25,118 nt of DNA from CAYJFD01 sp964369605 (GCA_964369605.1 CAYJFD010000030.1:1-25118), one strand, 5' to 3'; positions 15,932 to 22,959 are shown, counted from the stretch's first letter. A program made the numbers and translations. Notes: generated by a model not told the origin, from the letters alone.

Positions 15932-16276
15932 TTAATAAACAGGTTTTAGTCCTGCATTATACAATACGCCAGCTGCTCTAAAAAGTGAAAACTTAGTAGT
16001 GATAATCACCATATCATTTTCTTCAGCGATCTCCAACATTTCCTCTGTAACCTTCTTTCCACGTACAAAAAGTAAATATTGAACATCTGACATTTCTGCT
16101 GTCCTGATCGACTGGTTATTAACTAAACCTGTCATTAAAATAAAATCATCTATTCTAATCGTTAATACATCACTCATTAAGTCTGAGGCGAATGCATGTT
16201 CCACCTCTTCGGAAATACGCGAGTGACCTGCGATTACTTCTCCTTCGACTAATTTTACTATTTCTTCTAACTTCAT
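15932..16276 (-). CDS. DRTGG-domain protein (first gene of regulatory-looking operon)
   Basis: A 114-residue DRTGG-fold protein and paralogue of the copy at 13806-14147. It has KLEEIVKLVEGEVIAG at the start, the core ASDLMSDVL (residues about 30-38), then strand-helix units (DFILMTGLVN, VQYLLFVRGKK, DMVIITTKFSLF). A longer reading frame begins at a TTG at 16300, but that codon lies inside a -7 promoter box at 16298-16305, so the ATG at 16276 is the real start; it also gives the same length as the paralogue. This is probably the first gene of a six-gene unit. Function is unknown beyond likely ligand or nucleotide binding. Confidence 0.85.
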   Translation of the reverse strand: MKLEEIVKLVEGEVIAGHSRISEEVEHAFASDLMSDVLTIRIDDFILMTGLVNNQSIRTAEMSDVQYLLFVRGKKVTEEMLEIAEENDMVIITTKFSLFRAAGVLYNAGLKPVY

Positions 16277-16297
16277 ATTCAAGTGTAAACTAAAAGA

Positions 16298-16305
16298 CAA
16301 ATTTA
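16298..16305 (-). promoter_or_regulatory. -7 box of the regulatory-looking operon
   Basis: The minus strand reads TAAATTTG, a full TAnnTTTG match, 21 bases before the ATG at 16276. It decides the start of the first DRTGG gene. There is no terminator between tcdA (stop at 16335) and this box, so some transcription may also enter from tcdA. Confidence 0.65.
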
Positions 16306-16334
16306 ATAAAAATATCCTATGTTAATGTAAAAAT

Positions 16335-17063
16335 CTAATCATTTTTAGGTAGTGCCCTCAAATAATCTAAGGCTGCCTGAGAGCAAACACATCCAAATAC
16401 AGCAGGTAAATACGAAATCGTTCCTACCTGAGACTTCTTGTTCTGCTCATTTTCAGTTGGGACTATCGCATCTCTATCAGGCAATTCTTCAGAGAAAACC
16501 ACTTTAAAACCCTTCGAGATGCCGACCTTGCGCAGCTTCTTGCGTAAGATATAAGCTAAGGGGCAGTTATAAGACTTCGCAATATCTGCTATTGCGACTT
16601 TTGTCGCGTCATATTTAGCTCCTGCTCCCATTGAGCTGACAAGAGGAATAGAATGCTTGACGCAATACGATATGAGTGCGATTTTAGGTGCAAGTGTGTC
16701 TATAGCATCTACCAAGAAGTCTATTTCGCCCCCTAAACACTCCTGAACATTATCCTCTGTCAGGTATTCAGAAACGATATCTAGGCGCAATTCTGGATTT
16801 ATATCTAGCAGCCTTGCGGCCATTATATCTGTCTTCTTCTTCCCCATAGTCGAATCCAAAGCAAGAAGTTGACGATTTTTATTTGTTTGATTAACAATAT
16901 CTGAATCTAAAATCAGCAAATTACCTACCCCTGCCCTTACGAGCATTTCAGCAGCATAGGCTCCCACTCCGCCTAGTCCGATAACGGCCACCCTCTTACT
17001 ATTTAAGACATTGAGAGTTAACTCTCCCATTAATAACTCCGAACGTTCTTTCCAATTTTCCAT
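16335..17063 (-). CDS. tcdA: tRNA threonylcarbamoyladenosine dehydratase TcdA (ThiF/E1-like)
   Basis: A 242-residue member of the ThiF/MoeB/E1 superfamily, TcdA (CsdL) branch, which uses ATP to cyclise t6A to ct6A at position 37 of tRNAs. It begins with the family-typical MENWKERSELL, then the nucleotide-binding loop VIGLGGVGAYAAEMLVRAG and ILDSD, an Arg/Gln-rich NRQ segment, DAIDTLAPK, and the C-terminal GTISYLPAVFG segment. An ATG at 17099 would add 12 residues overlapping mazG; the ATG at 17063 fits the family N-terminus and begins one base after the mazG stop, showing tight coupling. No CxxC zinc motifs of ThiF/MoeB are seen, in keeping with TcdA. Placement beside mazG is ordinary housekeeping context. 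Confidence 0.9.
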   Translation of the reverse strand: MENWKERSELLMGELTLNVLNSKRVAVIGLGGVGAYAAEMLVRAGVGNLLILDSDIVNQTNKNRQLLALDSTMGKKKTDIMAARLLDINPELRLDIVSEYLTEDNVQECLGGEIDFLVDAIDTLAPKIALISYCVKHSIPLVSSMGAGAKYDATKVAIADIAKSYNCPLAYILRKKLRKVGISKGFKVVFSEELPDRDAIVPTENEQNKKSQVGTISYLPAVFGCVCSQAALDYLRALPKND

Positions 17064-17064
17064 A

Positions 17065-17898
17065 CTATTCTTTTGCTTTAGCTTCATTCCACAACACATC
17101 CATCTCCTCTAAAGTTAAATCCTTCAAAGATCGTCCCTTGCGAATCGTCTGTTCTTCAAGATAAGTGAAACGATACCTAAATTTATTACAGGTCATTTCC
17201 AAGGCCGTATCTGGATTTAAATTATATAAACGTGCAGCATTTACTATCGTAAATAGGAAGTCTCCTAACTCTCCTTCCGCCCTTTTAATTGACTCTTCAG
17301 ATCCAAGGTCTAAATTACTCAATTCCTCCTTAAATTCCCCCATTTCCTCATTCACTTTATCCCACACTTGCTCTTTATCGTTCCAATCAAAACCTACAGC
17401 TCTCGCCTTATCTTGCATCCTGTACGCCTTTAATAATGGAGGCAAAGTATTAGGCACCCCCGAAAGAACCCTTTTGTTACCATCTTTCTCTTTGGTTTTA
17501 AGCTCTTCCCAGTTCTTCACTACCTGCTCAGAATTATCTACGCTAACCATATTATTAGACTCAATATTTTGTGGTGGGAAGACATGTGGATGTCTATAAA
17601 TTAACTTATCGCAAAGTTTATCTATCACATCTACTATATCGAATTTCCCTTTTTCTTCGCCTATTTTCGCATAGAAAGCGATATGTAACAATATATCACC
17701 CAGCTCTTTAGATATTTCTTTATCATCAGAGTTCATAATCGCATCGCTAAGTTCATAAGTTTCTTCTAGGGTTAGCGGCCTAAGTGAATCCATAGTTTGT
17801 TTTTTATCCCATGGACATTTCTCTCTCAGTTCATCAAGGATATCCAGCAGTCTTCCAAAGGCTTCTACCTTTTGTTCTCTAGAATGTAATTCTGTCAT
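17065..17898 (-). CDS. mazG: Nucleoside triphosphate pyrophosphohydrolase MazG
   Basis: A 277-residue all-alpha NTP pyrophosphohydrolase with two MazG domains, close to the E. coli enzyme in length. It hydrolyses (d)NTPs to NMP and pyrophosphate and is linked to nucleotide-pool cleaning. The first domain has the typical LREKCPWDKKQT, LEETYEL and KELGDILLHIAFYAKI metal-binding pattern (ExxE followed by ExxD). The second has EVWDKVNEEMGEFKEEL in modified form, then GELGDFLFTIVN. A frame begins at a TTG at 17922, but this overlaps the promoter box at 17920-17927, so the ATG at 17898 (MTELHSREQK) is chosen. It is followed directly by tcdA. Its promoter is divergent from that of the CoA-transferase. 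Confidence 0.94.
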   Translation of the reverse strand: MTELHSREQKVEAFGRLLDILDELREKCPWDKKQTMDSLRPLTLEETYELSDAIMNSDDKEISKELGDILLHIAFYAKIGEEKGKFDIVDVIDKLCDKLIYRHPHVFPPQNIESNNMVSVDNSEQVVKNWEELKTKEKDGNKRVLSGVPNTLPPLLKAYRMQDKARAVGFDWNDKEQVWDKVNEEMGEFKEELSNLDLGSEESIKRAEGELGDFLFTIVNAARLYNLNPDTALEMTCNKFRYRFTYLEEQTIRKGRSLKDLTLEEMDVLWNEAKAKE

Positions 17899-17919
17899 AA
17901 TTATATATTTTCTTGCTTG

Positions 17920-17927
17920 CAAATATA
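17920..17927 (-). promoter_or_regulatory. -7 box of mazG-tcdA
   Basis: The minus strand reads TATATTTGC, a full TAnnTTTG match, 22 bases before the mazG ATG. It lies only 21 bases from the opposing box at 17949-17956, so the two promoters overlap and probably compete for RNA polymerase. Confidence 0.65.
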
Positions 17928-17948
17928 GTAATTATCATATTTATTTTT

Positions 17949-17956
17949 TATCTTTG
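17949..17956 (+). promoter_or_regulatory. -7 box of the CoA-transferase gene
   Basis: TATCTTTG matches TAnnTTTG and is 25 bases before the ATG at 17981. A TTG within it (17954) opens the same frame but cannot be the start if this box is the promoter. Confidence 0.65.
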
Positions 17957-17980
17957 TGTGATAAGTTAAAATTACAACTA

Positions 17981-19285
17981 ATGAGACAAAATATAAATTT
18001 TATCACAGCTGATGAGGCAGTAAGGTACGTTAAATCAGGAGATCACATTCATATCAGTAGTGTGGCCAATGTTCCTCACACCCTTTTAGATGCCCTTTGT
18101 CGTAGAGGAGACGCTAAGGAGCTTCATAATGTAAGAATTCATCACTTGCATACAGAAGGGGAAGCAAAATATGCAGATCCAAAGTACGAAGGAATATTCT
18201 TTCATCAAGCATTTTTCGTTGGCTCAAACGTTAGAAAAAGCGTACAAGCTGGATATGCTGATTACATTCCTGTACTTCTAAGAAATACTCAAGCACTATA
18301 CAGAGAAGGTGTTTTACCTTGTGACGTAGCTTTAATTCAAGTTTCTACTCCAGACAAACATGGCTTTGTATCTTTAGGTACATCTGTTGATGCTACCCTA
18401 GCTGCAGTAGACTGCGCAAAAACTGTTATCGCTGTTGTGAATAAAAATGTGCCTCGTGCATGGGGGGACGCGATGATCCATCATTCAAGAATTAATCACT
18501 TCGTCGAAGATGATACTCCGCTTGTTGAGTCAAGTTTCGCAACACCTACAGCAGTAGAGGTAACCATAGGTAAACAGTGCGCTGAAATTATTGAAGACGG
18601 GGCTTGCTTACAGATGGGTATTGGGGCTATTCCTAATGCTGTTCTGTCTGAGCTTCATTATCATAAAAATTTAGGTATTCACACTGAAATGTTTGCAGAT
18701 GGTGTACTTCCTCTTGTTGAGAAAGGTATAATTAATGGAATGAATAAGAAGAGGGATAAAGGCAAGATGGTAGCCACTTTTCTAATGGGATCAAAAAAGG
18801 TTTATGATTTTATTGATGATAACCCGATGGTACTAATGATGGACGTGGGCTATACAAATAACCCTATTATCATTTCTCGTAATCCAAAGGTTACTTCTAT
18901 AAATTCAGCTCTTCAAATCGACCTTACAGGGCAGGTATGTGCTGACTCACTCGGAACAAAATTCTATTCAGGTGTAGGTGGACAAACAGACTTTGTTTCT
19001 GGTGCTACACTATCTGAAGGTGGTAAATCTATCATAGCGATTCCATCTTGTACAAATAAAGGTATCAGTAAAATAGCTCCTATTCTTGACCCAGGTGCAG
19101 GTGTTGTAACAACTCGTAATCACGTTAGATGGATAGTAACTGAGTATGGTGCTGTAAACCTAAATGGAAAATCTCTTCAAGAAAGAGCAAAGCTATTAAT
19201 AAGTATATCTCACCCTGATCATCGTGAAGAACTAGATAAGGCAGCTTTCGCTAGATTCGGTCCTCACTTCCATTTTATAGGATAA
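17981..19285 (+). CDS. Acetyl-CoA hydrolase/CoA-transferase family protein
   Basis: A 434-residue class I CoA-transferase of the acetyl-CoA hydrolase / 4-hydroxybutyrate or butyryl-CoA:acetate CoA-transferase family. It moves CoA between an acyl-CoA and a free acid through a glutamyl-CoA intermediate. The catalytic Glu is Glu236 in GIHTEMFADG (232-241); GVGGQTDF (331-338) forms the CoA-site glycine segment; DKHGFVSLG and QMGIGAIPNA are also typical. Length is normal for the family. Bacteroidales such as Porphyromonas use related enzymes when making butyrate or propionate from amino acids, so a fermentative role is likely, but the acyl substrate cannot be told. A frame open from a TTG at 17954 was rejected because it falls in the promoter box. 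It forms a unit with the small downstream gene, 11 bases away. Confidence 0.93.
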   Translation: MRQNINFITADEAVRYVKSGDHIHISSVANVPHTLLDALCRRGDAKELHNVRIHHLHTEGEAKYADPKYEGIFFHQAFFVGSNVRKSVQAGYADYIPVLLRNTQALYREGVLPCDVALIQVSTPDKHGFVSLGTSVDATLAAVDCAKTVIAVVNKNVPRAWGDAMIHHSRINHFVEDDTPLVESSFATPTAVEVTIGKQCAEIIEDGACLQMGIGAIPNAVLSELHYHKNLGIHTEMFADGVLPLVEKGIINGMNKKRDKGKMVATFLMGSKKVYDFIDDNPMVLMMDVGYTNNPIIISRNPKVTSINSALQIDLTGQVCADSLGTKFYSGVGGQTDFVSGATLSEGGKSIIAIPSCTNKGISKIAPILDPGAGVVTTRNHVRWIVTEYGAVNLNGKSLQERAKLLISISHPDHREELDKAAFARFGPHFHFIG

Positions 19286-19296
19286 ATTTTACTTTT

Positions 19297-19629
19297 ATGC
19301 CGATTATTAGATTTCATTCAGTAAAAAAAGAAGATATCGTTTCTATAGGCGAGTCGTTTCAGAGTGACTTAGCTATGATTTTTAGAACAGATATTGACAA
19401 TATTGCTCTAGAAATAATTGAATCTACTATTCTTCACCTTGGTAAGGAAGAAAACCCTCCCTACCCTAGAGTTGAGATTCTTTCATTCCCTAGAGAATCA
19501 AAAATAGAAAAGGCTGCTGCCTCTGCTATTCACGAGATATTAAAGGCTCTAGGATATTCTTCTTGTGACATTTATTATATCTACCTAGACCCTAGTGGCT
19601 ATTATGTAGATGGAAAATCAATAAACTAA
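19297..19629 (+). CDS. DUF1904 family protein, tautomerase-like
   Basis: A 110-residue protein fitting DUF1904: MPIIRFHSVKKEDIV at the start, a central TIEY-like ALEIIESTIL segment, PRVEILSFPRE, then a C-terminal helix with EILKALGY, and the closing YYVDGKS. The fold is thought to be related to the 4-oxalocrotonate tautomerase superfamily, where the exposed N-terminal Pro (here Pro2) is the catalytic base; the MPII start fits this. No activity is established for the family to my knowledge. It follows the CoA-transferase gene by 11 bases and no promoter box lies between, so they are probably cotranscribed. A role in the same acid or enol metabolism is possible (inference). Confidence 0.8.
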   Translation: MPIIRFHSVKKEDIVSIGESFQSDLAMIFRTDIDNIALEIIESTILHLGKEENPPYPRVEILSFPRESKIEKAAASAIHEILKALGYSSCDIYYIYLDPSGYYVDGKSIN

Positions 19630-19667
19630 TCAATAGATTTTAACGTTATTTTGGCAAGCATATATTA

Positions 19668-19696
19668 TTGATTATTCAATTTATTTTATATTTTTG
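19668..19696 (+). promoter_or_regulatory. pruA promoter with -33 and -7 boxes
   Basis: TTG at 19668-19670 and TATTTTTG at 19689-19696 are separated by 18 bases, a good Bacteroidota promoter. The start ATG is 48 bases past the -7 box. A 9-bp inverted repeat (19627-19635 and 19666-19674, TAATCAATA/TATTGATTA) has one arm over the -33 element and could be an operator. Confidence 0.75.
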
Positions 19697-19743
19697 CCAA
19701 GCTAACACAAAATGTAATTAACAATTTAAAAACAGATATTATC

Positions 19744-21339
19744 ATGAGAAATGCAATTTTTTCTTTTCCGCTTCCAGAGAATGATCCTATCAAGGAGTAC
19801 TTACCAGGGAGCCCTGAGCGCATCTTACTAGACAAAGAACTAGATAGACAGAGCTCCACTGTAGTAGATATTCCTCTTATCATCGGAGGAAAAGAAGTTC
19901 ATACAGCTAACAAGGGTAAGGTGGTTATGCCTCATAATCATCAACACGTATTAGCAACCTACTCTATGGCTGGTGCTGAAGAAGTACAAATGGCTGTTGA
20001 TGCTGCTATGGCTGCTCACAAAGAGTGGTCAGAGTTAGACTGGACTGTTCGTGCTGCTATATTATTAAAGGCAGCTGAATTAATCGCGGGTAAATATCGC
20101 CCTGTTATGAATGCAGCAACTATGCTAGGACAAAGTAAGAATACCTTCCAGGCAGAGATTGACTCAGCTTGTGAGGCTGTTGACTTCTTACGTTATAATG
20201 TCGCTTTCGCTTCTGATATCTACAAGACTCAGCCTAAGAGTGACAACACTCAAATTAATAGTATTGAATATAGAGCTTTAGAAGGTTTCGTTTTCTCGGT
20301 TAGTCCGTTTAACTTTACTGCTATCGCGTCTAACTTAAATATGTCACCTGTATTAATGGGTAACACTACTGTATGGAAGCCTGCTACGACTTCTATCCTT
20401 TCTAACTACTACTTAATGAAGATTTTTGAAGAAGCTGGCGTACCTGCTGGTGTAATCAACTTCCTTCCTGGTAGTGGTTCTGTAATAGGTAAAGTAGTAT
20501 TTAATTCTCCAGATTTTGCTGGTCTTCACTTTACTGGTTCTCATAATACTTTTGCTTCTTTATGGAGAACTGTTGGTGAGAATTTATTAAACTATAAGAG
20601 CTACCCACGTCTAATCGGAGAGACAGGAGGAAAGGACTTTATCTTCGCTCACCCTACAGCTGAAGCAGCAAGAGTTGCTGACTTAGCATTCAGAGGTGCT
20701 TATGAGTATCAAGGTCAAAAATGTTCTGCTGCATCTCGTATGTATCTTCCAAAGAGCATTGCCTCTGAGGTTATCGAAGAGATGAAGACTATCGCAGCTA
20801 GAACTAAGATGGGTGATGTTAGAGACACTGAGTGTCTAATCAATGCAGTTATTGACGAAGCGTCTTTCGACAATATCGTTGATTATATCGAATTTGCTCG
20901 CTCTTCTAACGACGCAGAGATCGTATTTGGCGGTAAATATGACAAATCAGTAGGTTACTTTGTTCACCCTACTCTTATTACTACTACAAATCCTCACTTC
21001 AAGTCTATGGAAGAAGAGATCTTCGGCCCAGTTCTTACTGTTTACATCTATGATGATGCAGATCTAGATGCTACTCTTGAGCTTTGCGATAAGACTTCTC
21101 CTTATGCACTTACTGGTGCAATCATTGGTAGAGACAGAGTTGCCTTAGACAAGATGGCTAGAGCGCTTCGTTATAGTGCAGGTAACTTCTACATTAATGA
21201 CAAGCCAACTGGAGCTGTTGTAGGTATGCAACCTTTCGGAGGTTCTAGAAATTCTGGAACTAACGATAAGGCAGGTGGACCTTTCAACCTTTACCGTTGG
21301 GTGCTTCCTAGAACTATCAAAGAAACTATTAACTACTAA
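19744..21339 (+). CDS. pruA: 1-pyrroline-5-carboxylate (glutamate semialdehyde) dehydrogenase
   Basis: A 531-residue aldehyde dehydrogenase that oxidises L-glutamate gamma-semialdehyde to glutamate with NAD+, the last step of proline and ornithine/arginine breakdown. The N-terminal NEPI-like segment (NDPIKEYLPGSPER, 13-26) and length fit the stand-alone PruA type of about 540 residues, not the bifunctional PutA. Catalytic residues are Glu293 in IGETGGKD and Cys327 in GQKCSAASR; the Rossmann loop shows FTGSHNTF (263-270) and SVSPFNFTAI (185-194). The segment EEEIFGPVLTVYIY is also intact. No proline dehydrogenase is in the window, so the semialdehyde may come from a distant putA-like gene or from ornithine aminotransferase. 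It is monocistronic, with promoter and terminator both visible. Confidence 0.96.
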   Translation: MRNAIFSFPLPENDPIKEYLPGSPERILLDKELDRQSSTVVDIPLIIGGKEVHTANKGKVVMPHNHQHVLATYSMAGAEEVQMAVDAAMAAHKEWSELDWTVRAAILLKAAELIAGKYRPVMNAATMLGQSKNTFQAEIDSACEAVDFLRYNVAFASDIYKTQPKSDNTQINSIEYRALEGFVFSVSPFNFTAIASNLNMSPVLMGNTTVWKPATTSILSNYYLMKIFEEAGVPAGVINFLPGSGSVIGKVVFNSPDFAGLHFTGSHNTFASLWRTVGENLLNYKSYPRLIGETGGKDFIFAHPTAEAARVADLAFRGAYEYQGQKCSAASRMYLPKSIASEVIEEMKTIAARTKMGDVRDTECLINAVIDEASFDNIVDYIEFARSSNDAEIVFGGKYDKSVGYFVHPTLITTTNPHFKSMEEEIFGPVLTVYIYDDADLDATLELCDKTSPYALTGAIIGRDRVALDKMARALRYSAGNFYINDKPTGAVVGMQPFGGSRNSGTNDKAGGPFNLYRWVLPRTIKETINY

Positions 21340-21358
21340 TCGTAGTAATATGATATTG

Positions 21359-21385
21359 AAGGTCACAGTTTTTGTGACCTTTTTT
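21359..21385 (+). terminator. Intrinsic terminator after pruA
   Basis: A perfect 9-bp stem (21359-21367 AAGGTCACA with 21373-21381 TGTGACCTT), a five-base loop GTTTT and a T-run to 21385 lie 20 bases after the pruA stop codon. Confidence 0.93.
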
Positions 21386-21408
21386 CTTTTCAATTCTCTA
21401 AAAATTCA

Positions 21409-21440
21409 TTTGCTATTTATATATATTAAGTATAAATTTG
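21409..21440 (+). promoter_or_regulatory. tnaA promoter with -33 and -7 boxes
   Basis: TTTG at 21409-21412 and TAAATTTG at 21433-21440, 20 bases apart, match both Bacteroidota promoter elements. The leader to the ATG at 21479 would be only about 32 bases, too short for an E. coli-like tnaC leader peptide, so induction by tryptophan must work otherwise if it occurs. Confidence 0.78.
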
Positions 21441-21478
21441 CATCAGTTTTTGAAAATTATTTAATAAAATAGAAAAAT

Positions 21479-22855
21479 ATGAAATTACCTTACGCAGAAC
21501 CGTATAGAATTAAAATGGTAGAGGCTTTAAGAACTACAACTCGTGAAGAAAGAGAAGTAGCTATCAAAGAAGCGAGATACAACTTATTTAACCTTAAATC
21601 AGATATGGTCTTTATCGACATGTTAACTGATTCAGGTACAGGTGCTATGAGTGATACTCAGTGGGCAGCGATTATGACTGGTGATGAAAGCTATGCTGGA
21701 TCGTCTTCATATTATAATTTAAAGGACGCTATCAAGCAGCTTTTTGGCTTTGACTTCTTCCTTCCTACTCACCAAGGTCGTGCAGCAGAGAATACATTAT
21801 TCTCAGGTCTTATTAAGGCTGATGATGTTATTCCTGGTAATTCTCACTTTGACACTACAAAGGGTCATATTGAGTATCGTAAGGCTCATGCTATAGATTG
21901 TACTATCGATGAGGCTAAAGATTCTCAAAAAGAATATCCTTTCAAAGGAAATGTAGACTGTAATAAATTAGAGGATGTTCTTAAGAAATATCCAAAGGAG
22001 AAAATTCCTTTTATTTGTTTAACTGTAACAAACAACACTTCTGGTGGACAGCCTGTATCTATGGCTAACATCAAGGCTGTTTGTGCTCTTGGTAAGAAAT
22101 ATGATGTTCCTGTTCTTATGGACTCGGCTCGTTTTGCAGAAAACGCTTACTTCATTAAAGTTAGAGAAGAAGGGTATGCTGACAAGACTATCAAGGAGAT
22201 CGTTAAGGAGATGTATTCTGAGGTTTCTATGATGACTATGTCTTCAAAGAAAGATGGTCAGGTTAACATCGGAGGTTTCACAGCTATGCATAGTGAAGAG
22301 GTTTATAAGACTGCTTCTGTTTTCAATATTATGAACGAAGGTTTCTTAACTTACGGAGGTATGGCAGGTCGTGATATGAATGCTCTAGCTGTTGGTCTTC
22401 TTGAAAATACAGAGTTCCCAGTATTAGATGCTCGTATCCGTCAGGTAGCTTATCTTGGTGCTAAGCTTGATGAGTATGGCATTCCTTACCAGCGTCCTGC
22501 TGGTGGTCACGCTATCTTCGTTGACGCAAAGAAAGTTCTTCCTAATGTACCTCATACAGAATTCCCAGCTCAAACTCTAGGTATAGAATTATATATTGAA
22601 GGTGGTATTAGAGGTGTAGAGATTGGAGCTATCTTAGCTGACAGAGATCCTATCACAAGAGAAAATCGTTTCGGTGGTGTTGAGTTTTTAAGACTTGCTA
22701 TCGGTAGAAGATCATACACTAATAATCACATGGATTACATCGCTGCTGCTCTTAAGAATGTAGCTGATAGAGGTAATGAGATTACTAGAGGTGTGGAGAT
22801 AATTGAAGAGGCTCCTATTATGCGCCACTTCACTGTTGGATTAAATAAGTTATAG
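21479..22855 (+). CDS. tnaA: Tryptophanase (PLP-dependent beta-eliminating lyase)
   Basis: A 458-residue PLP lyase that splits tryptophan to indole, pyruvate and ammonia. The tryptophanase/tyrosine phenol-lyase family is clear from LLTDSGT-like MLTDSGTGAMSD (48-59), PTHQGR (96-101), NNTSGGQPVSMAN (185-197), MDSARFAENAYF (214-225) and the PLP-lysine motif SSKKDG (Lys258 probable). Tryptophanase is favoured over tyrosine phenol-lyase: Asp125 in HFDTTKGH stands where the phenol-lyase has Thr, and GIRGVEIG lacks the Arg that the phenol-lyase carries in this loop. Two usually constant spots differ: GRAAEN in place of GRGAEN, and IGRRSY in place of IPRRxY. Such changes could tune specificity, so the substrate remains probable, not proven. 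It has its own promoter and is followed by two hairpins. Confidence 0.92.
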   Translation: MKLPYAEPYRIKMVEALRTTTREEREVAIKEARYNLFNLKSDMVFIDMLTDSGTGAMSDTQWAAIMTGDESYAGSSSYYNLKDAIKQLFGFDFFLPTHQGRAAENTLFSGLIKADDVIPGNSHFDTTKGHIEYRKAHAIDCTIDEAKDSQKEYPFKGNVDCNKLEDVLKKYPKEKIPFICLTVTNNTSGGQPVSMANIKAVCALGKKYDVPVLMDSARFAENAYFIKVREEGYADKTIKEIVKEMYSEVSMMTMSSKKDGQVNIGGFTAMHSEEVYKTASVFNIMNEGFLTYGGMAGRDMNALAVGLLENTEFPVLDARIRQVAYLGAKLDEYGIPYQRPAGGHAIFVDAKKVLPNVPHTEFPAQTLGIELYIEGGIRGVEIGAILADRDPITRENRFGGVEFLRLAIGRRSYTNNHMDYIAAALKNVADRGNEITRGVEIIEEAPIMRHFTVGLNKL

Positions 22856-22881
22856 TATTGCGCTAGCAACAACTCATAAAT

Positions 22882-22889
22882 TTTATTTG
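22882..22889 (+). promoter_or_regulatory. Possible -7 box of rmuC
   Basis: TTTATTTG differs at one base from TAnnTTTG and has TTG at 22858-22860, 21 bases upstream. This is the only candidate promoter I find between tnaA and rmuC, and it is weak. Confidence 0.35.
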
Positions 22890-22943
22890 CCTTCATCATA
22901 AATGAAGGGTAAAATCAATTAATTGCCCCTCCTCGGAGGGGCA
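22890..22943 (+). promoter_or_regulatory. Two hairpins between tnaA and rmuC
   Basis: A 7-bp hairpin (22890-22896 CCTTCAT with 22902-22908 ATGAAGG) is followed by a very GC-rich 9-bp hairpin (22924-22932 TGCCCCTCC with 22935-22943 GGAGGGGCA). Neither is followed by a T-run, so they are not ordinary intrinsic terminators. The second ends 16 bases before the rmuC ATG and, if transcribed, would sit in the rmuC leader, where it could hinder ribosome access or protect the tnaA 3' end. Confidence 0.6.
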
Positions 22944-22959
22944 TAAATTTAATATAGCT

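Noticed and set aside
16274..16300. TTG start at 16300 for the first DRTGG gene
   Set aside because: The codon lies inside a TAAATTTG promoter box, and the ATG at 16276 gives the same length as the paralogue.
17061..17099. ATG at 17099 for tcdA, overlapping mazG by 35 bases
   Set aside because: The ATG at 17063 gives the family-typical N-terminus and begins one base after the mazG stop.
21391..21478. tnaC-like leader peptide before tnaA
   Set aside because: The promoter at 21409-21440 leaves a leader of about 32 bases, with no room for a tryptophan-bearing leader peptide.
21479..22855. Tyrosine phenol-lyase instead of tryptophanase
   Set aside because: The Thr and Arg that mark phenol-binding in tyrosine phenol-lyase are replaced here by Asp125 and a small or hydrophobic residue, as in tryptophanase.
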